Source of the DNA: Salipiger thiooxidans
GTDB taxonomy: Bacteria > Pseudomonadota > Alphaproteobacteria > Rhodobacterales > Rhodobacteraceae
NCBI RefSeq assembly: GCF_900102075.1
Contig: NZ_FNAV01000005.1
Span: 124,001-188,000, forward strand
DNA length: 64,000 bases
Reading direction: 5' to 3'
Every line of letters starts with the position of its first letter. Within the stretch, counting starts at the first letter, position 1. Below are positions 49,298 to 58,854 of the stretch, in pieces. A model generated the notes under the pieces. It did no database searches. It had not been told where the DNA came from and saw only the letters and a list, made by a program, of their open reading frames with translations. A program made the translations under genes and the position numbers.

Positions 49298-51538
49298 GTG
49301 ACCGGCCGACGCATCCGGGTGCGCGGGCAGGTGCAGGGCGTGGGCTTCCGGCCCTTCGTCTGGGCGCTGGCGCGGCGGTTCGGGGTGTCGGGCGAGGTCT
49401 CGAACGACGCCGAGGGCGTGCTGGTGCTGGCGGCGGGGGGCGACCTCGACGGGTTCGAGGCGGCGCTGTCCGCCGAGTCTCCGGTGCTGGCGCGGGTCGA
49501 TGCGGTCGAGGGCGTCCCGGCGGAGGTCGTGGCCGAGGGGTTCCGCATCGTGGCCTCGGGCGGGCCGGGGGCCGAGACGCGGGTGACGCCGGACGCGGCG
49601 TCCTGCAGCGACTGCGTGGCCGAGATCTTCGGGTCCGGGCGGCGCGCGGGCTATGCCTTCACCAACTGCACCAATTGCGGGCCCCGCTACACGATCCTCA
49701 CCGGGCTGCCCTATGACCGGGCGCAGACCACCATGGCGGGGTTCGTTCTGTGCGATGCGTGCCGTCGCGACTACGAGGACCCCGCCGACCGGCGTTTCCA
49801 CGCCCAGCCGGTGGCCTGTCCGGCCTGCGGACCGCGGCTGTGGTTCGAGCAGGACGGAGGCGAGGTGGCGGGCGACTCGGTGGCGCTTGCGGCGGAGGTG
49901 CTGGCGCGGGGTGAGGTGCTGGCGGTCAAGGGGCTCGGCGGGTTCCACCTCGCCTGCGATGCCACCGATGCAGAGGCGGTGGCGGCGCTGCGGGCGCGCA
50001 AGCGGCGGCCCGCCAAGCCTTTCGCGCTGATGGCGCCGCTGGTGCAGGTGGTGCGCCACGCGGAGGTCTCGGAGGCGGAGCGAGTGCTGCTGCAGGACCC
50101 CGCCGCGCCCATCGTGCTGCTGGAGACGGCGGGTGAGGCGCTGCCGGAGGGGCTCGCGCCGGGGCAGGGGCGGCTGGGCTGGATGCTGCCCTACACGCCG
50201 CTGCACCATCTGCTTTGTGCCGCGCTGGGGCGGCCGCTGGTGATGACGAGCGGCAACGTTTCGGGCGAGCCGCAGGTGATCGGCAATACCGAGGCGAGGG
50301 ACAAGCTGGCGGCCATCGCGGACGGGTTTCTCATGCACGACCGCGACATCGCGCGCAGGCTCGACGACAGCGTCGAGCGGGTGACGCCGCAGGGGCCGAT
50401 GGTGCTGCGCCGGGCACGGGGCCGGGTGCCGGGAACGCTGCCGCTGCCCGAGGACTTTCCCGACCGGCAGGTGGTGGCCTACGGCGGACAGATGAAGGCG
50501 GCGATCTGTCTCGTGAAGAACGGGCAGGCGCTGCTCGGGCATCACCTGGGCGAGCTCGACGAGGCGCTGACATGGGAGGCCTTCCTGCAGGCGGATCGCG
50601 ACTATGCCGCGCTCTTCGATCACCGCCCCGAGCTGGTAGCCTGCGACCTGCACGAGGGGTTCCGCTCCACGCAACACGCGCGCTCGAAGGGGCTGCCGGT
50701 CACCGAGGTGCAGCACCATCACGCCCATCTGGCGGCCTGCCTTGGCGAGGCCCTCTGGCCGCGTGACGGCGGGCCGGTGGCGGGGATCGTGCTCGACGGG
50801 CTGGGTCTCGGGCCGGATGGCACGATCTGGGGGGGCGAGGTGCTGCTGGGCGATTACGCGTCGTTCGAGCGCCGGGCATGGCTGACGCCCGCGCCGCTGA
50901 TCGGCGGCGACCGGGCGCAGGCGGAACCGTGGCGCAACGCGCTGGTGCGGCTCGATGCGGCGGGGCTGGGGGCGCTGGCGGACGGGCTGTTTCCCGACGC
51001 GCCCCGCGACATGGCGCGGCAGGCGGCGCGGGCGGGGGTCAATGCGCCGATGTCCTCCTCTGCCGGGCGGCTTTTCGATGCGGTGGCGGCGATGCTGGGG
51101 CTCTGCCCGATGAGGCAGAGCTACGAGGGCGAGGCGGCGATGCGGCTCGAGGCGCTGGCCGTGGCCGAGCCGGGGCACCCGGGCTACGACTTCGGCGTGG
51201 TGCAGGGGGCGAAGGGGCTGCAGCTCGACCCGGCGGAGATGGTCGCGGCGCTTGCGGCGGACCTCGCGGCTGGGCTGTCCCCGGGCCGCATCGCGTGGCG
51301 CTTCCACGCAGGGCTTGCCCGGGCCTTCGCCGGGGTTGCGCGCGGGCTGGTCGAGCAGGGCGAGGCGCGGGCGGTGGCGCTCACGGGGGGCTGTTTCCAG
51401 AACGCCCTGCTGCTCGATCTGACGGTCGCGGCGCTGGGCGATGTGCCGGTGCTCCTGCACCGCAGGACGCCCGCCAATGACGGCGGGCTGGCGCTCGGCC
51501 AGGCGCTGGTGGCGCTGGCGCAGATGGAAAGCCGCTGA
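49298..51538 (+). CDS. hypF: Carbamoyltransferase HypF
   Basis: This 746-residue maturation enzyme turns carbamoyl phosphate into the carbamoyl adenylate used to make cyanide ligands of the active site. It has an acylphosphatase domain (residues 1-90, [12 protein letters not shown]), two zinc-finger pairs ([13 protein letters not shown], then [13 protein letters not shown]), a YrdC-like domain with PFALMAPLV and a Kae1-like C-terminal domain with [14 protein letters not shown] and LTGGCFQN. The start is GTG at 49298, about 6 bases after a purine-rich AAGGGGGGAG. Its placement between hupV and hupS matches R. capsulatus. Confidence 0.94.
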   Translation: MTGRRIRVRGQVQGVGFRPFVWALARRFGVSGEVSNDAEGVLVLAAGGDLDGFEAALSAESPVLARVDAVEGVPAEVVAEGFRIVASGGPGAETRVTPDAASCSDCVAEIFGSGRRAGYAFTNCTNCGPRYTILTGLPYDRAQTTMAGFVLCDACRRDYEDPADRRFHAQPVACPACGPRLWFEQDGGEVAGDSVALAAEVLARGEVLAVKGLGGFHLACDATDAEAVAALRARKRRPAKPFALMAPLVQVVRHAEVSEAERVLLQDPAAPIVLLETAGEALPEGLAPGQGRLGWMLPYTPLHHLLCAALGRPLVMTSGNVSGEPQVIGNTEARDKLAAIADGFLMHDRDIARRLDDSVERVTPQGPMVLRRARGRVPGTLPLPEDFPDRQVVAYGGQMKAAICLVKNGQALLGHHLGELDEALTWEAFLQADRDYAALFDHRPELVACDLHEGFRSTQHARSKGLPVTEVQHHHAHLAACLGEALWPRDGGPVAGIVLDGLGLGPDGTIWGGEVLLGDYASFERRAWLTPAPLIGGDRAQAEPWRNALVRLDAAGLGALADGLFPDAPRDMARQAARAGVNAPMSSSAGRLFDAVAAMLGLCPMRQSYEGEAAMRLEALAVAEPGHPGYDFGVVQGAKGLQLDPAEMVAALAADLAAGLSPGRIAWRFHAGLARAFAGVARGLVEQGEARAVALTGGCFQNALLLDLTVAALGDVPVLLHRRTPANDGGLALGQALVALAQMESR

Positions 51539-51688
51539 CCGGAGCAGTGGAAGCACCGGCAGCGGCGTGACCGTTCCGCTGCGGTCGGGCGGCGATCAAC
51601 CCTCTGAGCCAAAGCGGTTTTCAGAAATTCCTGCGACATGGGCAAATCCCTTCCGCACGCGGTGGCATACCGGGATGCTGGCACGATC

Positions 51689-51710
51689 CCACGGCACCGC
51701 GACGCCGTGG
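51689..51710. promoter_or_regulatory. Inverted repeat upstream of hupS
   Basis: CCACGGC and GCCGTGG form 7-bp arms around an 8-base spacer, 34 bases before the hupS start. It may be a regulator site or a leader hairpin for the structural genes. I could not find a TTG-N5-CAA site for HupR or a good -24/-12 promoter here. Confidence 0.4.
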
Positions 51711-51743
51711 CACGTGACTCGTCAACTGGAGGAGGGAGCCAGC

Positions 51744-52832
51744 TTGAGCCAGATCGAAACCTTTTACGAGGTCATGCGGAGCCAGGGCATCACCCGGCGC
51801 AGTTTCATGAAATACTGCTCGCTGACCGCCGCCGCGCTGGGCCTCGGCCCCGCCTTCGTGCCCAAGATCGCCCACGCGATGGAGACCAAGCCGCGCACCC
51901 CGGTGATCTGGGTGCACGGGCTCGAATGCACTTGCTGTTCGGAGAGCTTCATCCGCAGCGCGCACCCGCTCGCCAAGGACGTGGTGCTGTCGATGATCAG
52001 CCTCGATTACGACGACACGCTGATGGCCGCCGCGGGCCACGCCGCCGAGGCGGCGCTGCAGGACACCATCGACAAGTACAAGGGCAACTACATCCTCGCG
52101 GTCGAGGGCAACCCGCCGCTCAACGAGGACGGCATGTACTGCATCGTCGGCGGCAAGCCCTTCGTCGACCAGCTCCGCCACGCGGCAGAGCATGCCAAGG
52201 CCATCATCAGCTGGGGCGCCTGCGCGTCCTACGGCTGCGTGCAGGCGGCAAAGCCGAACCCGACCCGGGCAACGCCGGTGCACAAGGTCATCACCGACAA
52301 GCCGATCATCAAGGTGCCGGGCTGCCCGCCCATCGCCGAGGTCATGACCGGCGTCATCACCTACATGCTGACCTTCGACCGCATGCCCGAGCTCGACCGG
52401 CAGGGCCGCCCGGCGATGTTCTACAGCCAGCGCATCCATGACAAGTGCTACCGCCGTCCGCATTTCGACGCCGGCCAGTTCGTCGAGCACTGGGACGATG
52501 AGAACGCGCGCAAGGGCTACTGCCTCTACAAGATGGGCTGCAAGGGCCCGACCACCTACAACGCCTGCTCGACGGTGCGCTGGAACGAGGGCGTCTCCTT
52601 CCCGATCCAGTCCGGCCACGGCTGCATCGGCTGTTCCGAGGACGGCTTCTGGGACCAGGGCAGCTTCTACAACCGCGTCACCGACCTGACCCAGTTCGGG
52701 GTCGAGGCCAATGCCGACAAGATCGGCATGGCGGCGGCGGGTGTCGTGGGCGGCGGCATCGCGTTGCACGCGGCGGTCTCGGCGCTCAAATCGGCACAGA
52801 AGAAGACCCAGTCTTCGAAAGAGGAGGTGTAA
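51744..52832 (+). CDS. hupS: Uptake hydrogenase small subunit HupS
   Basis: This 362-residue Fe-S subunit begins at a TTG 7 bases after GGAGGAGGGAG; this gives the usual short N-terminus with the twin-arginine motif RRSFMK at 18-23 and cleavage after residue 45 (AHA). The proximal cluster has six cysteines: Cys62, 64 and 65 in ECTCC, Cys160 and 165 in CASYGC, and Cys194 in PGCPP. After removal of 45 residues these are 17, 19, 20, 115, 120 and 149, the same as E. coli Hyd-1, where they hold a [4Fe-3S] cluster giving O2 tolerance. A hydrophobic tail near residues 325-345 anchors it to HupC. Confidence 0.95.
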   Translation: MSQIETFYEVMRSQGITRRSFMKYCSLTAAALGLGPAFVPKIAHAMETKPRTPVIWVHGLECTCCSESFIRSAHPLAKDVVLSMISLDYDDTLMAAAGHAAEAALQDTIDKYKGNYILAVEGNPPLNEDGMYCIVGGKPFVDQLRHAAEHAKAIISWGACASYGCVQAAKPNPTRATPVHKVITDKPIIKVPGCPPIAEVMTGVITYMLTFDRMPELDRQGRPAMFYSQRIHDKCYRRPHFDAGQFVEHWDDENARKGYCLYKMGCKGPTTYNACSTVRWNEGVSFPIQSGHGCIGCSEDGFWDQGSFYNRVTDLTQFGVEANADKIGMAAAGVVGGGIALHAAVSALKSAQKKTQSSKEEV

Positions 52833-52835
52833 CCG

Positions 52836-54629
52836 ATGGTTATCCAGACCCCCAACGGCTACACGCTCGACAACGGCGGCCAGCGCGTCGTCATCGACCC
52901 GGTGACCCGGATCGAGGGCCACATGCGCTGCGAGGTGAACGTCAACGACGAGAACATTATCACCAACGCGGTCTCGACCGGGACCATGTGGCGGGGACTC
53001 GAGGTCATCCTCAAGGGCCGCGATCCGCGCGACGCCTGGGCCTTCACCGAGCGCATCTGCGGTGTCTGCACCGGCACCCACGCGCTGACCAGCGTTCGCG
53101 CCGTCGAGGACGCTCTGGGGATCCAGATCCCCGACAACGCCAACTCGATTCGCAACATGATGCAGCTGGCGCTGCAGATGCACGACCACATCGTGCACTT
53201 CTACCACCTGCACGCGCTCGACTGGGTGAACCCGATCAACGCGCTCAAGGCCGACCCCAAGGCGACGTCCGAGCTGCAGCAGGCGGTGTCGCCCAGCCAT
53301 CCGCTGTCCTCGCCCGGCTACTTCCGGGACGTGCAGAACCGGCTGAAGAAATTCGTGGAATCGGGCCAACTCGGGCTCTTCAAGAACGGCTACTGGGACA
53401 ACCCGGCCTACCTTCTGCCGCCCGAGGCGGACCTGATGGCCACGACCCACTACCTAGAGGCGCTCGATCTCCAGAAAGAGATCGTCAAGATCCACACGAT
53501 CTTCGGGGGCAAGAACCCGCACCCGAACTGGCTGGTGGGCGGCGTGCCGTGTCCGATCAACATCGACGGCGTGGGCTCGGTTGGCGCGATCAACATGGAG
53601 AGGCTGAACATGGTTCAGTCGATCATCCAGCAGACGCAGGATTTCAACCGCAACGTCTATATTCCCGACGTGAAGGCGATCGGCGGGTTCTACAAGAACT
53701 GGCTCTACGGCGGCGGGCTGTCGTCGCAGGCGTGCCTCGCCTATGGCGACATCCCCGAGCATGCGAACGACTTCTCGCCCGAGCAACTTCACCTCCCGCG
53801 CGGCGCGATCATCAACGGCGATCTCACGCAGGTGCATGACGTGGATCCGCGAGACCCCGAGCAGGTGCAGGAGTTCGTCGACCACTCGTGGTACACCTAC
53901 GGCGAGCCCGGCAAGGGCCTGCACCCGTGGGATGGCGTGACCGAGCCCAAGTACGAGCTCGGGCCCAACGCCAAGGGCACCCGCACCGACATCAAGGAGC
54001 TCGACGAGGCCGCGAAATACTCGTGGATCAAGGCCCCCCGCTGGCGTGGTCACGCCATGGAGGTCGGCCCGCTGGCGCGCTACGTGGTGGGCTATGCCAA
54101 GGGCCACGAGGACATCAAGGGCCAGGTCGACGGGCTGCTCCGCGACATGGGGCTGCCGCTCGAGGCGGTGTTCTCGACGCTGGGCCGCACCGCGGCGCGG
54201 GCGCTGGAATCGGAGTATTGCGGCCGCTTGACCCAGCACTTTTTCGACAAGCTGATCAACAACATCCGCAACGGCGACCAGTCCACCGCCAACATCGAGA
54301 AGTGGGACCCGTCCACATGGCCGAAGGAGGCCAGGGGCGTGGGCATGACCGAGGCGCCGCGCGGCGCGCTGGGGCACTGGATCAAGATCGAGGACGGGCG
54401 CATCGACAACTACCAGTGCGTCGTCCCCACCACCTGGAACGGCTCGCCGCGGGACACCGCCGGCAACATCGGCGCCTTCGAGGCCTCGCTCATGAACACC
54501 AGGGTCGAGCGCCCCGAGGAACCGGTCGAGGTGCTGCGCACGCTGCACAGCTTCGACCCCTGCCTGGCCTGCTCGACCCACGTCATGTCGCCCGATGGCG
54601 ACGAGCTGGCAAACGTCAAGGTCCGCTGA
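52836..54629 (+). CDS. hupL: Uptake hydrogenase large subunit HupL
   Basis: This 597-residue catalytic subunit holds the NiFe site in Cys75/Cys78 (RICGVC) and Cys576/Cys579 (DPCLAC). After STH (residues 580-582) a 15-residue tail, starting VMSPDGDE, is expected to be cut off by HupD once nickel is inserted. Travels to the periplasm with HupS. Family features such as DPVTRIEGH at the N-terminus put it in the group 1 membrane-bound uptake enzymes. It begins 3 bases after the hupS stop. Confidence 0.96.
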   Translation: MVIQTPNGYTLDNGGQRVVIDPVTRIEGHMRCEVNVNDENIITNAVSTGTMWRGLEVILKGRDPRDAWAFTERICGVCTGTHALTSVRAVEDALGIQIPDNANSIRNMMQLALQMHDHIVHFYHLHALDWVNPINALKADPKATSELQQAVSPSHPLSSPGYFRDVQNRLKKFVESGQLGLFKNGYWDNPAYLLPPEADLMATTHYLEALDLQKEIVKIHTIFGGKNPHPNWLVGGVPCPINIDGVGSVGAINMERLNMVQSIIQQTQDFNRNVYIPDVKAIGGFYKNWLYGGGLSSQACLAYGDIPEHANDFSPEQLHLPRGAIINGDLTQVHDVDPRDPEQVQEFVDHSWYTYGEPGKGLHPWDGVTEPKYELGPNAKGTRTDIKELDEAAKYSWIKAPRWRGHAMEVGPLARYVVGYAKGHEDIKGQVDGLLRDMGLPLEAVFSTLGRTAARALESEYCGRLTQHFFDKLINNIRNGDQSTANIEKWDPSTWPKEARGVGMTEAPRGALGHWIKIEDGRIDNYQCVVPTTWNGSPRDTAGNIGAFEASLMNTRVERPEEPVEVLRTLHSFDPCLACSTHVMSPDGDELANVKVR

Positions 54630-54643
54630 GGAGGAGAGGACAC

Positions 54644-54826
54644 ATGAAAAAGGCAATCGCACTCTGGCTCGCCTCTGCATCGGCAGCCTTCGCCCACGCC
54701 GGTCACGACGCCGCCCTGCCGCCCGACGGCGTGGCGCACTGGCTGCTCTCGCCCCTGCACGGGCTGGGTGTCGCCGCGCTGGCAGGGATCCTGTGGATGG
54801 TGATCCGCGCCCGCCGCAAGGAGTAG
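54644..54826 (+). CDS. Small exported or membrane protein between hupL and hupC
   Basis: This is a 60-residue protein with a good ribosome site (GGAGGAGAGGA ending 3 bases before the ATG). It starts with a hydrophobic signal-like segment ending AFA, then His-Ala-Gly-His-Asp at residues 18-22, a second hydrophobic helix (HGLGVAALAGILWMVI) and a basic tail (RARRKE). The His-rich segment after the signal resembles the N-terminus of HupE/UreJ nickel permeases, but it is far too short to be a transporter. A role in metal handling or complex assembly at the membrane is only inferred. It is 14 bases after hupL and 4 before hupC, so it is co-expressed. Confidence 0.72.
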   Translation: MKKAIALWLASASAAFAHAGHDAALPPDGVAHWLLSPLHGLGVAALAGILWMVIRARRKE

Positions 54827-54830
54827 GACG

Positions 54831-55607
54831 ATGGAGCAGAGAACCATCCACTCCCACAACCGGGAGGCCGAGCCGCTCTCGACCTCCCGCCTGACCGGAG
54901 ACGCCACCGCGGCGGATATCGAATCCGTCCGTCGCCGCACTTCGGTCTTCGTCTACGAATGGCCGGTGCGGCTCTGGCACTGGGTGAACGCGGCGCTGAT
55001 CATGACGCTGATCGTCACCGGCTGGTTCATCGCCTCGCCGCTGCCGACGATGAACTTCGCCGAGGCCACGCACCAGTTCGTCATGGGCTACAACCGCTTC
55101 ATCCACTTCGCCTGCGGCCAGCTTCTGACCGTGGCCTTCGCCGGACGGGTCTACTGGGCGCTGGTGGGCAACCACCACTCCAGGCAGCTCTTCTATGTGC
55201 CGGTCTGGCGCAAGGCGTGGTGGAAGGAAGTCGTGCACGAGCTGCGCTGGTACGCCTTCCTCGAGGACGTGCCGAAGAAATACGTGGGTCACAACCCGCT
55301 GGCGCAGGTGGCGATGTTCTTCTTCATGACCATCGGCATCACCTTCATGCTGCTGACCGGCTGGGCGCTCTATGCCGAGGGCGCGGGGCAGGGCTCGCTG
55401 CCGGACCTGGTGATGGGCTGGCTCATCGGGCTGGTGGGCAACACCCAGATCCTGCACGGGCTGCACCACCTGGGCATGTGGTTCATCATCATCTTCATGA
55501 TGATCCACATCTACGCCGCGATCCGCGAGGACATCATGTCCCGCCAGTCGATGGTGTCGACGATGATCTCCGGCCACCGCACCTTCAAGGACGACCTGCC
55601 GGACTGA
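54831..55607 (+). CDS. hupC: Hydrogenase cytochrome b subunit HupC
   Basis: This 258-residue protein has four membrane helices and His residues for two hemes, in LWHWVNAALI, NRFIHFACGQ and LHGLHHLGMWF. It passes electrons from HupSL to the quinone pool and anchors the enzyme. The first 40 residues are a soluble tail. It matches HupC/HyaC (called HupM in R. capsulatus). The terminator after it separates the structural from the accessory genes. Confidence 0.94.
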   Translation: MEQRTIHSHNREAEPLSTSRLTGDATAADIESVRRRTSVFVYEWPVRLWHWVNAALIMTLIVTGWFIASPLPTMNFAEATHQFVMGYNRFIHFACGQLLTVAFAGRVYWALVGNHHSRQLFYVPVWRKAWWKEVVHELRWYAFLEDVPKKYVGHNPLAQVAMFFFMTIGITFMLLTGWALYAEGAGQGSLPDLVMGWLIGLVGNTQILHGLHHLGMWFIIIFMMIHIYAAIREDIMSRQSMVSTMISGHRTFKDDLPD

Positions 55608-55632
55608 TCCCTCGCGATTTCCGGTCATGTCG

Positions 55633-55660
55633 AAACGGGCGCTCTCGGGGCGCCCGTTTT
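55633..55660 (+). terminator. Terminator between hupC and hupD
   Basis: AAACGGGCGC and GCGCCCGTTT form a perfect 10-bp stem with a 7-base loop, ending in TTTT. About 25 bases after hupC. It should reduce transcription into hupDFGHJK relative to hupSLC. Confidence 0.75.
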
Positions 55661-55886
55661 CACGTGGAAGACTGGTTTGCGATTTTCCGAATTTGTGGAA
55701 GGATGGTTTTCGGTATTGGTGCTGCGTCAATGGTGCAAATGCGCTGAATGTTAAGCGAATACAGGTGGTTGTCCTTTTCCGGCCAAAACCTGATGAATCG
55801 ATGAACCATTGGCGCCCGAAGCGTAAGGTCGGTTTCCACGAAGGGCGGAAAGAGGGGTTCCGCCGGTACGCAGTAGGGGAGGCGGC
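55661..55886. other. Spacer upstream of hupD
   Basis: This stretch is visibly richer in A and T than the neighbouring genes, especially 55675-55760, and probably includes a promoter for hupD and the following accessory genes. A short open frame crosses it and the terminator; it has no ribosome site or similarity and is not considered a gene. Confidence 0.4.
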
Positions 55887-56495
55887 ATGACCCGCAACGC
55901 GCTTATCCTGGGCATCGGCAACGTGCTCTGGGCGGACGAAGGTTTCGGTGTCCGCTGTGTCGAGCATCTGGCCGACCGCTGGTCCTTCGGCCCGGACGTC
56001 ACGGTTCTCGACGGTGGCACGCAGGGGCTCTACCTGCTGCCCTTCCTCGAGGAGGCCGACGTCATGGTGGTCTTCGACGCGGTCGACTACGGGCTCGCCC
56101 CCGGCACCATGAAGGTAGTCGAGGGCGACGAGGTACCGCGCTTCATGGGCGCCAAGAAGATGTCCCTGCACCAGACCGGCTTCCAGGACGTGATCGCGAC
56201 CGCGCAGCTCATGGGCTACTGCCCCGACGAGCTCATGCTGGTGGGCTGCCAGCCCGAGGAACTCGAGGATTACGGCGGCGGGCTGCGTGACGTGGTCGCC
56301 GCCCGCATTCCCGAGGCAGTCGGTATCGGGCTCGGCTGGCTTGAGACACGCGGCTTCGCGGCCACCGAGGGCCGGACGGAGTCCGACACCCTCGCCGACG
56401 CCTCGATCCGCCACCGCGCCTACGAGACGGGCCGCCCCTCCGAGGACGAGGCCTGCCGCACCGGCGACGCCCGTTTCTTCCCGGCCGCCGAATAA
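55887..56495 (+). CDS. hupD: Hydrogenase maturation protease HupD
   Basis: This 202-residue endopeptidase of the HyaD/HybD family removes the C-terminal tail of HupL after nickel insertion. Expected nickel-sensing residues are Glu18 (WADEGFG), Asp64 (VVFDAVDYG) and His95 (SLHQTGF), each two positions from those in E. coli HybD. The N-terminus is LILGIGNVLWADEG. It ends in TAATG with hupF. Confidence 0.95.
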   Translation: MTRNALILGIGNVLWADEGFGVRCVEHLADRWSFGPDVTVLDGGTQGLYLLPFLEEADVMVVFDAVDYGLAPGTMKVVEGDEVPRFMGAKKMSLHQTGFQDVIATAQLMGYCPDELMLVGCQPEELEDYGGGLRDVVAARIPEAVGIGLGWLETRGFAATEGRTESDTLADASIRHRAYETGRPSEDEACRTGDARFFPAAE

Positions 56496-56815
56496 TGTGC
56501 GTCGGCATCCCCATGCGGATCCTCTCGGTCGACGGCATCGCCGCGCGCGCCACCGGAGACGAGGGCGAGGCGCTGATCGACCTGTCGCTGGTCGGCGACG
56601 TGGCGCCGGGGACATGGGTCCTGACCCATCTCGGCCACGCCCGCGAGGTCATCTCCGAGGCCGAGGCGCAGCTCATCGCGCAGGCGCTGCGCGGCCTGCG
56701 CAGCATCATGCAAGGGGCGGGGGCGGGCGACGCCTTTGCCGATCTCGACAACCGCGAGCCCTCGCTGCCGCCGCATCTCGAAGCGGCGCGGCAGCAGGGC
56801 AAGGCGACCGCCTGA
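56495..56815 (+). CDS. hupF: HypC-family chaperone HupF
   Basis: This 106-residue HypC/HupF protein has the N-terminal MCVGIPM, where Cys2 contacts the Fe(CN)2CO unit or the large subunit. Compared with HypC, it has an extended C-terminus (to residue 106), as HupF proteins do. HupF is thought to protect HupL during maturation in air. It overlaps hupD by one base. Confidence 0.92.
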   Translation: MCVGIPMRILSVDGIAARATGDEGEALIDLSLVGDVAPGTWVLTHLGHAREVISEAEAQLIAQALRGLRSIMQGAGAGDAFADLDNREPSLPPHLEAARQQGKATA

Positions 56816-56825
56816 GGAGACACCC

Positions 56826-57212
56826 ATGAGCCACCCCCTGATCGCCAGATTGGAGACCGAGTTCGGCTGGCCGCGCCTTGCCACCATGGACGAGGTCAAA
56901 GCCTTCACCACCTCCCCCGGCGCGCATTGCCTCTTCGTGCCGGGTGACCCCGCCCGCAATCTCGAAAGCGCCGACGTGGCGGTGATCCTGCCCGAGCTGC
57001 ACATGACCTTCCAGCGGGCCTTCGACTGCGCCGTCGTGGACGATGCCATCGAGGCCCAGCTGCGGGAGGCCACCGGCGTGCTCAAGACGCCCTCGCTGAT
57101 CTTCTTCCGCGACGGCCAGCTGCTCGGCGGCATTCCCAAGGTGCGGGACTGGGACGACTACATGGCCCGCATCCCGCAGATCCTCAACGCCATCCCGGCC
57201 CCGGCCGCCTGA
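56826..57212 (+). CDS. hupG: Hydrogenase accessory protein HupG (HyaE-like)
   Basis: This 128-residue thioredoxin-fold protein, related to E. coli HyaE, lacks the CxxC active site, as do other members. Segments: HCLFVPGDPARNLESADVAV and GVLKTPSLIFFRDGQLLGGI. It probably binds the twin-arginine signal or the precursor of HupS. ATG at 56826 follows GGAGA; earlier in-frame codons would overlap hupF. Confidence 0.9.
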   Translation: MSHPLIARLETEFGWPRLATMDEVKAFTTSPGAHCLFVPGDPARNLESADVAVILPELHMTFQRAFDCAVVDDAIEAQLREATGVLKTPSLIFFRDGQLLGGIPKVRDWDDYMARIPQILNAIPAPAA

Positions 57213-57223
57213 CGGAGACAGAC

Positions 57224-58048
57224 ATGGTCAGCAATTTCCACATGCCCCCCGTCGGTTACGGCCCCGGCTCGCAGCCCGAGGACGAGACGCTCGAATACAT
57301 GCCGATGCCGCAGGACATGCGCACCTTCTCCGCGCATTTCCCCGAGGTCGAGGATGCCGAGGGGCTCGCCCCCGCGATGACCCTCATGGCGCGCGTCGCC
57401 GACGCCGCCGACCGGGTGGCCGGGGGCGGCAAGCCCGAGCGCTTCGACCTGACGCCGCTCGACACCGCCAACCGCCGCCTGATCGCCGAGACCATGGGCG
57501 AGGGCGAGGTCGCCATGAAGATCCGCGGCCTTCCCGCGATCCGCGCGCAGGAATCGGTCTTTGCCGGGATCTGGGTGCTGAACGGCGCGGGGCTCGACGC
57601 CATCGAGGTGGCAAGCGCGCCGTCTGATGCCCGCAGCCGCGCCTTCGAGCCGCACCGCCGCGCCACCGGCGACAAGCCGGGCATGGGCGTGGTCAATGCC
57701 CCCGCGCTGCTGGTCGAGCTTCAGGACAAGAGCGCCACCTACGCCGCGACGCGCGAGCTGCACGTGGTGAACCTCACGCTGCTGCCGCACACCGAGGGCG
57801 ATCTGGCGTGGCTCGACGCGCGGCTGGGCGAGGGCTCGACCGACATCCTGTCGCGCGGCTACGGCAATTGCCGGGTCACCGCGACGGCGCTGCCCCACGT
57901 CTGGCGCGTGCAGTTCTTCAACTCGATGGACACACTGATCCTCGACACCTTCGAGGTTACCGACATGCCCGAGGTCGCGCTCGCCGCTGCCGAGGACCTG
58001 AGCGACAGCGCCGGGCGGCTGCGCGAAGTGCTGGAGGCGATCCGATGA
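57224..58048 (+). CDS. hupH: Hydrogenase accessory protein HupH (HyaF-like)
   Basis: This 274-residue protein is HyaF/HupH-like. The C-terminal part contains SRGYGNCRVTATALPHVWRVQ and FFNSMDTLILDTFEV, conserved in the family. HupH takes part in small-subunit maturation in related systems (knowledge), with no known catalysis. It overlaps the next gene by ATGA. Confidence 0.9.
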   Translation: MVSNFHMPPVGYGPGSQPEDETLEYMPMPQDMRTFSAHFPEVEDAEGLAPAMTLMARVADAADRVAGGGKPERFDLTPLDTANRRLIAETMGEGEVAMKIRGLPAIRAQESVFAGIWVLNGAGLDAIEVASAPSDARSRAFEPHRRATGDKPGMGVVNAPALLVELQDKSATYAATRELHVVNLTLLPHTEGDLAWLDARLGEGSTDILSRGYGNCRVTATALPHVWRVQFFNSMDTLILDTFEVTDMPEVALAAAEDLSDSAGRLREVLEAIR

Positions 58049-58854
58049 GCTTCGAGGGCAGCTATCTCGGCGCCAACGATCGGATCTCGGAACAGGCGAT
58101 CATGGAGTGCAAGATCTGCTGGACGCCCTACGAGCCGGCAGAGGGCGACGACACGCGACAGGTCGAGCCCGGCACGCCGTTCTCGGCGCTGCCCGAGGAC
58201 TGGTCCTGCCCCAACTGCTCGGCGCCGAAAGAGCAGTTCATGGTGCTCGAGGACCCCGGCGCGCCGGACATCCTCGAGGCCGCGCGCATCCGCGCGGCGA
58301 CCGACCGGCTCGCGGCCGACTTCCGCGAGGTCTACAACGCCAAGATGCGCGACGTGCCGATCGTCAACAAGGCGCTGCAGGTCGAGGCGGTGGCGTTCCG
58401 CAAGCACGGTGACTTCCTGCTCGGCGTGCTGGTCAGCCAGTGGTTCATGAACCTCGTGCTGCTGCCCGACGCGGGGCAGGACTGGTCGAACCTGCGCGCG
58501 GGCGAGAAGGAGGTGATCTCCTTCCCCTCGGGCGATTACGAGTTCATCCACAACACGCGCGAACTGACCGGCGGCTACAAGGCCTGCTCGCTGTTCTCGC
58601 CGATGCACGAGTTCACCCGCCAGAAGGATGCCACCGACGTGGCCCGCGCGGTGATGGTGGCGCTGTTCCAGGAAGAGCACCGGGCCGAGACCGACCGCTC
58701 GGCCGAGATCCGCGCCGCGCGCGAGGATGAACTGGCGGCGGTCGACGCTGCCGCCGAGGCCGAAGAGGCTCCGGTCGATCCCGCACCCAGCCGCCGTGCC
58801 GTGCTGACCGGCGGCCTGTCGCAGGACGCGACAGAGGTGAGGGACGCGGGCTGA
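58045..58854 (+). CDS. hupJ: Fused rubredoxin-HybE-type assembly protein HupIJ
   Basis: This 269-residue protein joins two parts that are separate genes (hupI and hupJ) in several hydrogenase operons. Residues 20-65 form a rubredoxin-like domain with Cys22, Cys25, Cys55 and Cys58 (CKIC and CPNC). Residues about 75-215 are a HybE-type chaperone with VPIVNKALQVEAVAF, WFMNLVLLP and YEFIHNTRELTG. The remainder is an acidic, low-complexity tail. It may protect the small subunit from oxidation while clusters are inserted. Confidence 0.9.
   Translation: MSFEGSYLGANDRISEQAIMECKICWTPYEPAEGDDTRQVEPGTPFSALPEDWSCPNCSAPKEQFMVLEDPGAPDILEAARIRAATDRLAADFREVYNAKMRDVPIVNKALQVEAVAFRKHGDFLLGVLVSQWFMNLVLLPDAGQDWSNLRAGEKEVISFPSGDYEFIHNTRELTGGYKACSLFSPMHEFTRQKDATDVARAVMVALFQEEHRAETDRSAEIRAAREDELAAVDAAAEAEEAPVDPAPSRRAVLTGGLSQDATEVRDAG

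Noticed and set aside
51640-51725. Possible sigma-54 promoter before hupS
   Set aside because: Several TGGCA motifs are present, but the distance to GC is not the required 10 bases, and HupR lacks GAFTGA.
55627-55890. Small plus-strand open frame upstream of hupD
   Set aside because: It spans a clear terminator, lacks a ribosome site and matches nothing.
53454-56615. Open frame of over 1000 codons on the minus strand
   Set aside because: It is opposite hupL to hupD, has Arg/Ala/Gly/His-rich composition typical of antisense frames in high-GC DNA, and no family or ribosome site.
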